Position numbers and translations under genes: made by a program. The notes beneath the pieces are model-generated. The model was not told the origin of the DNA, did no database searches, and saw only the letters and a program-made list of their open reading frames with translations. Below, one piece after another: positions 45,476 to 54,461 of a DNA stretch of 64,000 nt (position 1 is its first letter; every line of letters begins with the position of its first letter). The DNA comes from an uncultured Bryobacterales bacterium (GTDB taxonomy: Bacteria > Acidobacteriota > Terriglobia > Bryobacterales > Bryobacteraceae). The DNA lies in assembly GCA_937959285.1 (NCBI GenBank), contig CALGAR010000018.1:117270-181269 (forward strand), in the 5' to 3' direction.

Positions 45476-47731
45476 ATGAACGACGACGCGCGGAAATCCG
45501 GCATACCGTCGCCACAGACTTCGCCGGCAAGCCGTCCTTCCGGAAGTTCGTTAGTGCAGATCGGCGCGGTTGCCCCGCCGCCTCCGCCGCTCCCGGCCAA
45601 TCTGCAGCCGGCGGACCTTGCGCTCACAGGCATGACTTGCGCGGGCTGCGCAATGACGATCGAACGCGCATTGCGCAGCGTACCCGGAGTCGTACAGGCT
45701 GCCGTCAACTTCGCTACCCGGCGCGCTACGGTTCACTTCGATCCCCAACGGACCCGGTATGAAGCGCTGGTTGCCGCGGTCAGACAAGCCGGGTATGGGG
45801 TTGCCGAGCCGAAGAATCTCGAGCAGATCGAGAAGCGCGACTACGAGCGGACACTCAGGAAGTTTGTGGCGGCGAGCCTGCTGACACTCCCGGTGATGGT
45901 CCTGGCGATGTCGCACGGACGAATACAGCTTCCGGGTGACCAGTGGGTCCAGATGTTCCTCACGGCTCCTGTGGTGATTTGGGCGGGTTCGCAATTTTTC
46001 ACCTCCGCCTTCGCTGCGCTCAAGCGGCGGGCGGCGGATATGAACACGCTGATTGCGGTCGGCACGGGCACCGCGTTTACATACTCCGCCATAGCCACGA
46101 TCTTCACGGATCATCTGCCCGTCTATTTTGAATCCGCCGCCGGCATCGTCTCACTGATCCTCATGGGACGCCTTCTTGAATCGCGGGCACGCGCACGAGC
46201 TTCCGATGCAATCCGAAAACTCGCTGCCATGCAGCCGGGAACAGCCAGGGTTCTGCGGCAGGGGAGGGAAGTTTCGGTTCCCATTGAGCACGTGTCCGTT
46301 GGCGACATCGTGGTGATTCGTCCCGGCGAAAAGATTCCGGTGGATGGCGTTGTTCTCGAGGGCCATTCCACGGTGGACGAATCGATGCTGACCGGCGAGA
46401 GCGTGCCCGTGGAGAAGCAGCAGGGAGCGCAAGTTTTCGCCGCTACCATCAACGGCTCGGGTTCTCTCCGCTTTCAAGCGGAGAAGGTAGGGCGCGAGAC
46501 GATGGCAGCTCGAATCGCCGAGCTGGTCGAGCGAGCCCAAGGTTCCAAGGCTCCGATCGCTCGGCTTGCAGACGTGGTCGCGAGTTACTTCACGCCAGCA
46601 GTCATACTGATCGCGCTAGTGACCCTTGGCGTCTGGTTGGTGGTTGGGACACCCCAGCAGGCGCTCCTACACTTTGTTTCTGTGCTGATCATTGCTTGCC
46701 CGTGCGCGCTTGGTCTGGCGACGCCCGCCGCTGTGATCGCTGCGACTGGCCGGGCAGCGCAGTCGGGCATTCTCTTCAAAGGAGGCGCCGCGCTCGAGGC
46801 CGCCGGCAAAGTCACAACCGTCGTTCTCGACAAGACCGGCACATTAACGCAGGGCAGACCTGCAGTGACGGATATCGTGGCAGCGGATGGATTCAGTGAG
46901 AGCGAGCTTCTGCGCTTCGCTGCCGGAGCGGAACGGTGGAGCGAACACCCATATGGCAGGGCCATCGTCGAGCACGCTTCTGCTCGCGGTATCGACATTC
47001 CCGAGCCGTCGGCGTTTCAGGCTTTGGCCGGACGCGGCGTGGAAGCCAAAGTTCACGGACGGGACGTTCGACTGGTTTCGGGAGCATCATCGACCGTGGG
47101 AACGCGCTTTGCCGCGGAGGGCAAGACCGTCCTGGCTGTTTTTATTGATGGACACGAGGCGGGCTGGATCGCAGTAGCGGATGCGCTGCGCCCGGAGGCA
47201 CGCAAAGCGGTCGACGCGCTTCGCCGCCTGGGTCTGAGGATCGCTCTGATTACTGGTGACCATCGCCGGACAGCCGAAGCGATCGGTGCTCAGCTAGGCA
47301 TTGAACACATTCTTGCTGAAGTGCTGCCAGATGCAAAGGCTCGTGAGATTGAACGCCTGCAAGCGGAGGGAGAGCGTGTCGTGATGGTCGGCGACGGCAT
47401 CAACGATGCACCCGCGCTTGCTCAAGCCGATGTCGGCGCTGCCATGGGCACCGGGACTGACATTGCGCGGGATGTCAGTGACATCACGTTAGTGCGCGGT
47501 GACCTCGAGATGCTGCCGAAGGCGATTGCCCTCTCCCGGCGTGCCTTGCGTATCATCCGCCAGAATCTGTTTTGGGCCTTCGTCTATAACGTCTTGGGAA
47601 TTCCTCTCGCAGCGGGCGTCTTCTACCCCTGGACCGGCTGGCAGCTCTCGCCTATGTTTGCCGCCGCTGCGATGGCCATGTCGAGCGTCAGCGTCGTAGC
47701 GAACTCGCTCCGTTTGCAGAAGGGGTATTAG
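45476..47731 (+). CDS. copA: Cu+-exporting P1B-type ATPase
   Basis: A 751-residue heavy-metal ATPase that pumps copper(I) out of the cytoplasm. A proline-rich leader (1-45) precedes one HMA domain with CAGC (Cys55, Cys58 in MTCAGCAM). Eight membrane helices follow with the transport motif CPCALGLATP, the phosphorylation motif DKTGTLT (Asp452), the SEHPYGRA nucleotide-binding motif and GDGINDAP. Residues FVYNVLGIP in helix 7 and MAMSSVSV in helix 8 are the signature for Cu+ selectivity. No copper chaperone or CueR/CsoR gene is adjacent, and the BlaI-type gene is too far away to link. Confidence 0.95.
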   Translation: MNDDARKSGIPSPQTSPASRPSGSSLVQIGAVAPPPPPLPANLQPADLALTGMTCAGCAMTIERALRSVPGVVQAAVNFATRRATVHFDPQRTRYEALVAAVRQAGYGVAEPKNLEQIEKRDYERTLRKFVAASLLTLPVMVLAMSHGRIQLPGDQWVQMFLTAPVVIWAGSQFFTSAFAALKRRAADMNTLIAVGTGTAFTYSAIATIFTDHLPVYFESAAGIVSLILMGRLLESRARARASDAIRKLAAMQPGTARVLRQGREVSVPIEHVSVGDIVVIRPGEKIPVDGVVLEGHSTVDESMLTGESVPVEKQQGAQVFAATINGSGSLRFQAEKVGRETMAARIAELVERAQGSKAPIARLADVVASYFTPAVILIALVTLGVWLVVGTPQQALLHFVSVLIIACPCALGLATPAAVIAATGRAAQSGILFKGGAALEAAGKVTTVVLDKTGTLTQGRPAVTDIVAADGFSESELLRFAAGAERWSEHPYGRAIVEHASARGIDIPEPSAFQALAGRGVEAKVHGRDVRLVSGASSTVGTRFAAEGKTVLAVFIDGHEAGWIAVADALRPEARKAVDALRRLGLRIALITGDHRRTAEAIGAQLGIEHILAEVLPDAKAREIERLQAEGERVVMVGDGINDAPALAQADVGAAMGTGTDIARDVSDITLVRGDLEMLPKAIALSRRALRIIRQNLFWAFVYNVLGIPLAAGVFYPWTGWQLSPMFAAAAMAMSSVSVVANSLRLQKGY

Positions 47732-47769
47732 TCCCTCATGGCATCGACGTAGTAGAGTGCCTGCTGTCT

Positions 47770-49110
47770 TTATAAGAGGCGGTGGGTGACGTATCTGGTC
47801 GCGCTGGGGCGGCTGTTAATGCTTTCGACTTCCACAAGGATCTGAACGCCTCGGGATCGGTTTAGCGGCTCGTGCGCCAGATGCTGCTCGATCTCCTGGA
47901 GGTGCTTCTCGTCCGTGACGAAGTCGCTTGTGCCCTGCGTTGACCAGGAGTCGATTCCGCTGATCAGCAACACCCGGTGTGCCGGCTCGGCCTCGCGCCA
48001 CAGAGAAATCAATCCGTAAGACAAGCCGACAGCGCCGCTTTCGCGAGCCGAATACAGCGAACGCTCCCCGTCTCGAGGATCCCGCAAACGGAAGCCTGTA
48101 TGGGCGTAGTCAGGGACAATGGCGTTTGGCAGGTCCATGAGGTGCAGCAGATGCCGGAATCGGAAGGAGGATACGAGGACGAAAGTCTTATCCCGGAGTG
48201 CCTCTTTTGTTAGAACCTGGACATTCTCGACATCCGACAAAATCCCGTTCAACACGAGAAACTGGGTGATCTTTTGGAGACCCATGACCTCGCCAACGCC
48301 GGTATAGGTGTCGGGCGCAGGAAGCAGATAGACGTTCAGCTTGTCGGAGAGCACACGGAGCTTCGGATCGATGGCCGCACCGCTGTCGCCGTTGATATCG
48401 ATGTGTCTGACGTAAAGGCCGCCACCCCGGAAGAATTGCGGGCACCCAAACGCGAGCACGACGGGCTTCCCTTGGCGGAGCAAAGTGCCCCAAATACTCG
48501 GCGACACCTTGATGGCATTGACCGTTGAATTGAGTTCGGCAGAGCCTGGGCGAAGACGGATCGAGAGACCCTCGTTTCGAAAGCGATCCGAAAAGTGCAG
48601 TCCCGCCAGGAACGAGGCGGTCGCGGCTCCCAAGATCGCGAGCGCTATTCCGATGGCTGCACGGTGACGGGGTTCTGTGGTGGTTGGAGCTAAGACTGGA
48701 GCTGGGGGAGGAGAACTTTCACTTGGATCCCCATCCTCGCTCGCCTCTTCCATGTGAAGCTTCAGTTGAGGGACGTACGCTCCCTTGGGCAGGTCAATCC
48801 GAAGCGGTGCAAGCTTGCCTTCTTCCTCGTAGTAGGCATGGAGACGCTTGCGAAGAATGCTCGCCTGAACGCGGACGATAGAGTCGTTTTTGGGGTTGTA
48901 TCCGGCTCCCCGGCGAAAGACCTCGAGACCGACAGTGTATTCCTTTAGTTCTTCCTCACGTCCTTCCAGCTTCCGGTCCACCAGGTAACGAAGCAGATTC
49001 TGCAACTGAGGTGCGGAACGAAAATGCGGGCTGGCGACGATACGCTCAACTTCTTCACGCCATTGTTCAGCGCTTACCGAAGCAGAGGCGGAAGGATGGG
49101 TTGTAGCCAT
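47770..49110 (-). CDS. Predicted membrane-anchored transcription regulator (acidobacterial winged-helix-like N-terminus)
   Basis: A 446-residue protein with an N-terminal cytoplasmic domain (about 10-118) carrying LQNLLRYLVDRKLEGREEELKEYT-type pattern, NDSIVRVQASILRKRLHAYY and RIDLPKGAYVPQ. These blocks recur in many acidobacterial proteins and resemble a winged-helix DNA-binding domain. A proline-rich linker leads to one membrane helix (about 152-173, GIALAILGAATASFLAGLHF), and a large extracytoplasmic domain (about 180-446) that I cannot assign; it may be a sensor. The start is the ATG at 49110, with AGGAGG at 49115-49120; a TTG further upstream lacks one. It is divergent from the receptor gene, 133 bases away, so it may regulate it. 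Confidence 0.6.
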   Translation of the reverse strand: MATTHPSASASVSAEQWREEVERIVASPHFRSAPQLQNLLRYLVDRKLEGREEELKEYTVGLEVFRRGAGYNPKNDSIVRVQASILRKRLHAYYEEEGKLAPLRIDLPKGAYVPQLKLHMEEASEDGDPSESSPPPAPVLAPTTTEPRHRAAIGIALAILGAATASFLAGLHFSDRFRNEGLSIRLRPGSAELNSTVNAIKVSPSIWGTLLRQGKPVVLAFGCPQFFRGGGLYVRHIDINGDSGAAIDPKLRVLSDKLNVYLLPAPDTYTGVGEVMGLQKITQFLVLNGILSDVENVQVLTKEALRDKTFVLVSSFRFRHLLHLMDLPNAIVPDYAHTGFRLRDPRDGERSLYSARESGAVGLSYGLISLWREAEPAHRVLLISGIDSWSTQGTSDFVTDEKHLQEIEQHLAHEPLNRSRGVQILVEVESINSRPSATRYVTHRLL

Positions 49111-49141
49111 CCAACCTCCTAACTTATTCAAATCAGGGCGC

Positions 49142-49182
49142 TTTAACAGTTAAAAAACCCCGACTAGCGTCCTGCCTGTTAA
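49142..49182. promoter_or_regulatory. Inverted repeat in the divergent regulator/receptor gap
   Basis: TTAACAG (49143-49149) and CTGTTAA (49176-49182) are inverted copies separated by 26 bases. The first copy lies in the perfect palindrome TTTAACAGTTAAA (49142-49154). The pair sits between the ribosome site of the leftward regulator and the GTG start of the rightward receptor, a natural place for an operator. No convincing -35/-10 pair was recognised. The gap 49111-49243 contains nothing else that I see. Confidence 0.35.
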
Positions 49183-49243
49183 GTTCCTATCGTACACTGG
49201 CGACACTCGCTAAAACAATGTCGCTTTGTAGTGAGGAGGCTCA

Positions 49244-52200
49244 GTGAAGAGTAGATGTCATGTTTGGATCAGCGCGTTACTGGTCATGTTCCTGGCCCTG
49301 TCGCCGGCCCTTGCCCAGTCAACCGGCACGATCGCAGGGGTAGTTGTTGATTCCCAGGGCGCTGGCGTCCCCGGAGTAGAGGTTGTCGCTACGAATACGG
49401 GGACAAACCTTCCTTACCGTGCCATCAGCAGCGAGGATGGATCCTATGTGATCCCCGCTCTGCCGATCGGCAATTATGATTTGTCCGCGACTGCGAACGG
49501 CTTCAAATCATTCCGGCGCACCGGACTCCGGCTCGAAGTCTCGCAACGTCTTCGTGTGGATATTACATTGGAGCTCGGTACGGTTTCGGAAGTTCTTGAA
49601 GTAAAGGCCGAAGTCGCCCGTGTACAGACCGAAGACTCCAACCTCGGAACGGTTGTCGAAAACAAGCGGATTGCCGACCTTCCACTCAATGGCCGGCACG
49701 TTTTTAACCTTGTAAAGATTGTCGCGGGCGTACAGCCCCGCACAGCCAGCACCGATGGATTCGCGGAAATCAGTAATCAGGGCTTTTCGCAGATTCGTAT
49801 TAACGGCGGTCCGGGGTATGGGAACCAGTTCTTTCTCGACGGAGCTGTCAACACCGCCCCCGTTCACAACGAGATTGCCGTCGTCCCGATGGCAGACGCA
49901 GTCGAAGAATTTCGGGTGGAGACAAACGCCCTCAAAGCCGAATTCGGCCAGACCAGCGGCGGTGTCATCAACGTCGTAACCAAGTCAGGGACCAACGACC
50001 TGCACGGTTCGCTGTACCACTTTATTCGTAACGACGCATTCGATGCCCGGAACGCCTTCGCTGTGAATCCGGACCCGCGTACCGGCCGTATCAAGCAGGT
50101 GCTCCGGTACAACCAGTACGGCGGAACAGCCGGTGGGCCCGTTTACATTCCCAAGGTATATGACGGCCGGAACCGGACCTTCTGGTTCGTGGGCTACGAG
50201 CAATGGCGGTGGCGGGCTACCGGCGCTCCTCGATTGGGCACGGTTGCAACTCCGCAGCAGCGTGAGGGCGACTTCAGCAATACGCGAGATGGACAGGGGA
50301 ACCTGATCCGGATCTACGATCCTGCGACGACTCGCCCCAACCCGAACGGGAGCGGGTTCGTCCGTGACCTCTTCCCCAACAACATCATCCCGCAGAGCAG
50401 ATTCGATCCCCTGTCGCTGCGCGTTCTGGCCTTCATGCCGCTTCCCAATACTACGCCGACGGATCCATTCACCAACGCCAACAACTTTATCTCTCTGGTT
50501 GGGTCAAGCTCGGATCAGGGCGTGACGAACATGAGGGTAGATCACCGGATCAGCGACTCGGATTCGCTCCTGTTCCGGTACAGCGTTACCCGGAATACCA
50601 GGAAGGACGCCGGCCGGGGCCTCGGCCCGGCAGACCCGGAAGCTCGCAACGATCAGAGGGACAATCACAACGCCGTTTTGGGCTATACGAAGGTCATCTC
50701 CCCGACGATGTTGAATGACGTTCGCATCGGCGTTTCCCGGCAGTGGCTGCCGTTCGAGCACCCAAGCTTCGACCAGGGATGGCCGGAACGGCTCGGTTAT
50801 CCGTCTGTGATTCCTCAAGACCAGTTCCCGCCGGTGAACATCTCCGGTCTTCTAGGAATTGGCAGCGCCAGCTTTTCGGCAGGCCTTCGGGCTCAACAGT
50901 ATGTCCAGATTGTGGATGGCTTCACGAACGTACGAGGCAGCCACACAATCAAGACAGGATTTGACCTTCGCTGGTCCAGGTTGAGCTTCATCAACCGGTT
51001 CCGGCCCTCGGGCTACTTCGAGTTCGGCACGGGCCTGACCGCGAATCCGCTCAACCCGGCTGGCACCGGCTTTGGCCTGGCTACGTTCCTCCTCGGCGAG
51101 GTCAGCGGCGGCAATATGGGATACCGTCCCTTCTTCCAGTACCGCTCGCTGCCCCTCGGAGTCTACGTGCAGGATGACTGGAAGGTCACGCGGAATCTGA
51201 CCTTGAACGTTGGACTCCGGTACGACGTGTCCTTCGGGCCGACTGAAATCCACGATCGTTTCTCCAACTTCGATCCCTTTGTCGTCAATCCGGAAACAGG
51301 ACTCCTTGGAGCGCTTGTGTATGCCGGGGTCGACCGGCCCAGAAGCTTCGTTAACCTTGACAGCAACAACGTCGGGCCACGCTTCGGCTTCGCCTGGAAC
51401 CCGGGCGGCGATGGCAAGACTGCCATCCGCGGCGGCTACGGTCTGATCTACACCATCGCTGAAATCGGCCACACTCAGGGCGATAACAGCAACGCTCTTG
51501 GCTTCTCCGTGGATACTCCGTTTGCCCCTGCCGCAGCCAACGAACGGGCGTTCCGTTTCAGTGACGGCCCCGGAGTAATTCTTCAGCCTCTCGGCGCGGC
51601 TGGCGGGCCTTCGGCCTTCAGAGGTTTGAGCGTCCGTTATCAAGACCGGTCTGCTCCCACTCCTTACGTCCAGCACTGGAACTTCACCATCCAGCGGTCC
51701 CTTTGGGGCGGATGGGTTGTGAGCGCAATCTATGCGGGCAGCAAAGGCACCAAGCTGTTCGGAGGGAATTACGACCTGAATCAGCTGGACCCGGCCCATT
51801 ACAGCCTGGGACTTGCGCTTCAGGACAACGTCCCGAATCCCTTCTACGGCCAGATTGCGACTGGCCCGCTCGCTGCGGCGAACGTGCAGCGGTCTCAGTT
51901 GCTCCGGCCTTACCCGGATTACCAGACCGTGCAGACATTTGCCGCAAACAATGCATCGAGCATTTTCCATTCCTTCCAGTTCATCGCCGAGAAGCGCTTT
52001 TCGCGAGGGCTGTCGGCACTGATCAGCTACACCAACAGCAAGCTGATCTCCGATGCCCACTCGCTGGGCGGTGGTGGCGGTCCCAGCTCCTCTCTGGAGG
52101 GCTTCCGTCTTGGCCGCTTCAATCGCCGTCTTGACCGGCGCGTCGATATCGACGATGTCTCGCAGCGCCTTGTTGTCAGCAGCGTTTACGAGTTGCCGGT

Positions 52201-52714
52201 TGGCCGCGGACGTCTGCTGCTCACCAATGCGAACGCTCTCGTCAATGGCATTCTCGGAGGGTGGCAGGTGAATGGAATCGGAACATTCCAAACCGGAGTT
52301 CCTCTGGTGGTCCGTGGTTCCAACAACTTCACGGGAATTGCATTTCCGGATGTGATTGGCGATCCGAGCCTGCCATCGGATCAGCGGAGCCAGAACGGCT
52401 GGTTCAATACCAGCGTGTTCCGGAACCCGGCCAACTTCACCATCGGCAATGCTCCCTTCACGTTGCCATCTACGCGCGCACCGGGGCTGGTTGACGTTTC
52501 GTTCAGCTTGTTCAAAACGTTCTCCTTCCTGGAGCGCTACCGTCTCGAGGCCAGATGGGAGATGTTCAACGCGCTGAACACCGTGAACCTCAACGCTCCG
52601 AACACCACGTTCCAGCCGAACGTTCAGGGCGTCAACGTGAACGCCAATTTCGGGCGTATCTTTGGAGCGGGTGAGGCCCGGCGAATGCAATTCGGACTCC
52701 GCCTTACCTTCTAA
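49244..52714 (+). CDS. Oar-like TonB-dependent outer-membrane receptor
   Basis: An 1156-residue outer-membrane protein. Residues 1-25 form a signal peptide (WISALLVMFLALSPALAQ). A carboxypeptidase-regulatory-like beta-sandwich domain follows (about 27-112: TGTIAGVVVDSQGAGVPGVE through DITLELG). A plug domain follows (about 130-250, FNLVKIVAGVQPR and QIRINGGPGYGNQFFLDG), and then a large beta-barrel ending in a C-terminal Phe (FGLRLTF). The order matches the Oar/SusC-like receptors abundant in Acidobacteriota, which import or bind large organic compounds. No SusD-like lipoprotein is adjacent. The start is a GTG at 49244 with GAGGAGG upstream. It is the first gene of a unit with four FAD oxidoreductases. 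Confidence 0.93.
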   Translation: MKSRCHVWISALLVMFLALSPALAQSTGTIAGVVVDSQGAGVPGVEVVATNTGTNLPYRAISSEDGSYVIPALPIGNYDLSATANGFKSFRRTGLRLEVSQRLRVDITLELGTVSEVLEVKAEVARVQTEDSNLGTVVENKRIADLPLNGRHVFNLVKIVAGVQPRTASTDGFAEISNQGFSQIRINGGPGYGNQFFLDGAVNTAPVHNEIAVVPMADAVEEFRVETNALKAEFGQTSGGVINVVTKSGTNDLHGSLYHFIRNDAFDARNAFAVNPDPRTGRIKQVLRYNQYGGTAGGPVYIPKVYDGRNRTFWFVGYEQWRWRATGAPRLGTVATPQQREGDFSNTRDGQGNLIRIYDPATTRPNPNGSGFVRDLFPNNIIPQSRFDPLSLRVLAFMPLPNTTPTDPFTNANNFISLVGSSSDQGVTNMRVDHRISDSDSLLFRYSVTRNTRKDAGRGLGPADPEARNDQRDNHNAVLGYTKVISPTMLNDVRIGVSRQWLPFEHPSFDQGWPERLGYPSVIPQDQFPPVNISGLLGIGSASFSAGLRAQQYVQIVDGFTNVRGSHTIKTGFDLRWSRLSFINRFRPSGYFEFGTGLTANPLNPAGTGFGLATFLLGEVSGGNMGYRPFFQYRSLPLGVYVQDDWKVTRNLTLNVGLRYDVSFGPTEIHDRFSNFDPFVVNPETGLLGALVYAGVDRPRSFVNLDSNNVGPRFGFAWNPGGDGKTAIRGGYGLIYTIAEIGHTQGDNSNALGFSVDTPFAPAAANERAFRFSDGPGVILQPLGAAGGPSAFRGLSVRYQDRSAPTPYVQHWNFTIQRSLWGGWVVSAIYAGSKGTKLFGGNYDLNQLDPAHYSLGLALQDNVPNPFYGQIATGPLAAANVQRSQLLRPYPDYQTVQTFAANNASSIFHSFQFIAEKRFSRGLSALISYTNSKLISDAHSLGGGGGPSSSLEGFRLGRFNRRLDRRVDIDDVSQRLVVSSVYELPVGRGRLLLTNANALVNGILGGWQVNGIGTFQTGVPLVVRGSNNFTGIAFPDVIGDPSLPSDQRSQNGWFNTSVFRNPANFTIGNAPFTLPSTRAPGLVDVSFSLFKTFSFLERYRLEARWEMFNALNTVNLNAPNTTFQPNVQGVNVNANFGRIFGAGEARRMQFGLRLTF

Positions 52715-52726
52715 AGGAGTGGTCCG

Positions 52727-54379
52727 ATGTTGAATCGCAGGGACTTCGTTAAGACAGTGGCGGCATCGGCCGCCACTGCGACGTACGGTTTGCATGCGGC
52801 ACAGCCTGACGCCGGGCGCAGCTACGATCTGGTGGTCTATGGCGGCACGGCATCGGGAGTCATGACGGCCGTCTCCGCGGCGAGGCAGGGCCTGAAGGTA
52901 GCCCTGCTTGAGCCCTGGAGGCACGTCGGCGGCATGGTTACGGGAGGGCTGTCCCGAACCGATGTCGGCAGGCGCGAAGTCATTGGCGGCATGGCGCTCG
53001 AGTTCTACATGCGGCTCGGGCGCCGCTACAACATGATGCGGCACCTGCACAACGTTGCATGGCTGCCTGAACCGCATGTCGCCGAAAGCGTGCTGCTTGA
53101 GATGCTCGCAGGCGCCAACGTGCCCGTCTTCCATGGTCACCAGCTCAGAGAGAAGGACGGGGTTGTGAAGAGCGGAGGCCGGATACGTTCGATCGTAATG
53201 ACGAACGGCGCCGGCTTTACAGCGGCAGTCTTTGCCGATTGCTCCTACGAGGGAGACCTGATGGCCCAGGCCGGCGTCTCCTATACCATCGGACGGGAGC
53301 CGATCAGCCAGTACGGCGAGTCTTTAGCAGGCATTCGCGCCGAGACGCCAAAGCATCAATTTCGGGTCGACGTTCCGGCGGTCGACCGGAACGGTAACCT
53401 CTACCCCGAAATCAGCCCGGAACCGAAAGGCAAGCCGGGAGACGGTGATAAGCGGGTCCAGGCCTACAACTTCCGTGTTATTGCCACCGATGATCCCAAC
53501 CTCCGGGTGCCATGGCCGCAGCCCGAGGGTTACGATCCCAAGCGGTACGAGCTCCTTGCGCTTATGCTGGAGGCCGAGTACAAGAGGCTGGGCGACAAGC
53601 TGACCTTCAATGAAATGGTTGGGATTGGCCGCATACCCAACCGGAAAGCCGATTTCAACAATAAGGGTGCATTCTCCACGGACTACATCGGGAAGAACTA
53701 CGATTATCCCGACGGCGGGTACGCACGCAGGAAGGAGATTTGGGACGACCATGTGCGATATGTCCAGGGATTCTTCTTCTTCCTGGCGAATGATCCGCGG
53801 GTGCCTAAGATCCTGCAGTATGAAGCGCGCCAGTGGGGTCTTTCGCGCGACGAGTTTGAGGATAACGGTTACTGGCCGCATCAGCTCTACATTCGCGAGG
53901 GACGCCGGATGATCGGCGCCTACGTGATGAAGCAGAAAGACTTGCAGACAGATCTGACGAAGCCCGACGTGATCGGAATGGGCAGCTACAACAGCGACTC
54001 CCACAACGTGCAGCGATTCAAGAATGAAAAGGGATTTGCCGAAAACGAAGGGGACGTCCAGGTAGCGGTCAAGCCGTATCAGATTCCGTATCGCGTCATG
54101 TTGCCTAAACCGGAGGAGTGTCTAAATCTGCTAGTTCCCGTGTGTCTCTCGGCGAGTCATGTCGCCTACTCTTCCATTCGCATGGAACCTCAGTACATGC
54201 TTATCGGACACGCGGCGGGCGTCGCGGCAAAGCTGGCAATCGCGGCGAACAAGCCAGTGCATGAAATCAATGTGAAACAGTTGCAGACCACGCTTCTCGA
54301 TGAGGGCGGGGTGTTTGAATACAACCCGATTCCGCAGTGGTCGGCGATTGGTAAGCTGGCCCCTAAGCTAAACGACTGA
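52727..54379 (+). CDS. Exported FAD-dependent oxidoreductase (PF12831 type), copy 1, Tat signal
   Basis: A 550-residue flavoprotein. The N-terminus NRRDFVKTVAASAATATYG is a twin-arginine signal. The dinucleotide fold follows: VVYGGTASGVMTAVSAARQG, LLEPWRHVGGMVTGGLSRTD. Later shared blocks are ADCSYEGDLMAQAGVSY, KADFNNKGAFSTDYIGKNY, WPHQLYIREGRRMIG and SASHVAYSSIRMEPQYM. These match the FAD_oxidored family, whose substrates are mostly unknown; sugar or polysaccharide-derived substrates have been proposed for exported members. It starts 12 bases after the receptor stop and resembles copy 2 most closely, sharing the C-terminal IPQWSAIGKL. Confidence 0.88.
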   Translation: MLNRRDFVKTVAASAATATYGLHAAQPDAGRSYDLVVYGGTASGVMTAVSAARQGLKVALLEPWRHVGGMVTGGLSRTDVGRREVIGGMALEFYMRLGRRYNMMRHLHNVAWLPEPHVAESVLLEMLAGANVPVFHGHQLREKDGVVKSGGRIRSIVMTNGAGFTAAVFADCSYEGDLMAQAGVSYTIGREPISQYGESLAGIRAETPKHQFRVDVPAVDRNGNLYPEISPEPKGKPGDGDKRVQAYNFRVIATDDPNLRVPWPQPEGYDPKRYELLALMLEAEYKRLGDKLTFNEMVGIGRIPNRKADFNNKGAFSTDYIGKNYDYPDGGYARRKEIWDDHVRYVQGFFFFLANDPRVPKILQYEARQWGLSRDEFEDNGYWPHQLYIREGRRMIGAYVMKQKDLQTDLTKPDVIGMGSYNSDSHNVQRFKNEKGFAENEGDVQVAVKPYQIPYRVMLPKPEECLNLLVPVCLSASHVAYSSIRMEPQYMLIGHAAGVAAKLAIAANKPVHEINVKQLQTTLLDEGGVFEYNPIPQWSAIGKLAPKLND

Positions 54380-54461
54380 GCTTTACCATTCTGCGAACAC
54401 AGCACCAGCAGTGTGCTTCTTTCGATTAGTGCGCCTGGAGGCGATTCCCGGAGGAACGTTC

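Noticed and set aside
50852..53140. A 762-codon open frame on the minus strand across the receptor 3' end and copy 1 of the FAD genes
   Set aside because: Its codons lie exactly in register with the sense codons of both genes, so its stops would need TTA, CTA or TCA sense codons, which are rare at this GC content. Composition is His/Val/Arg-rich with no recognisable motif.
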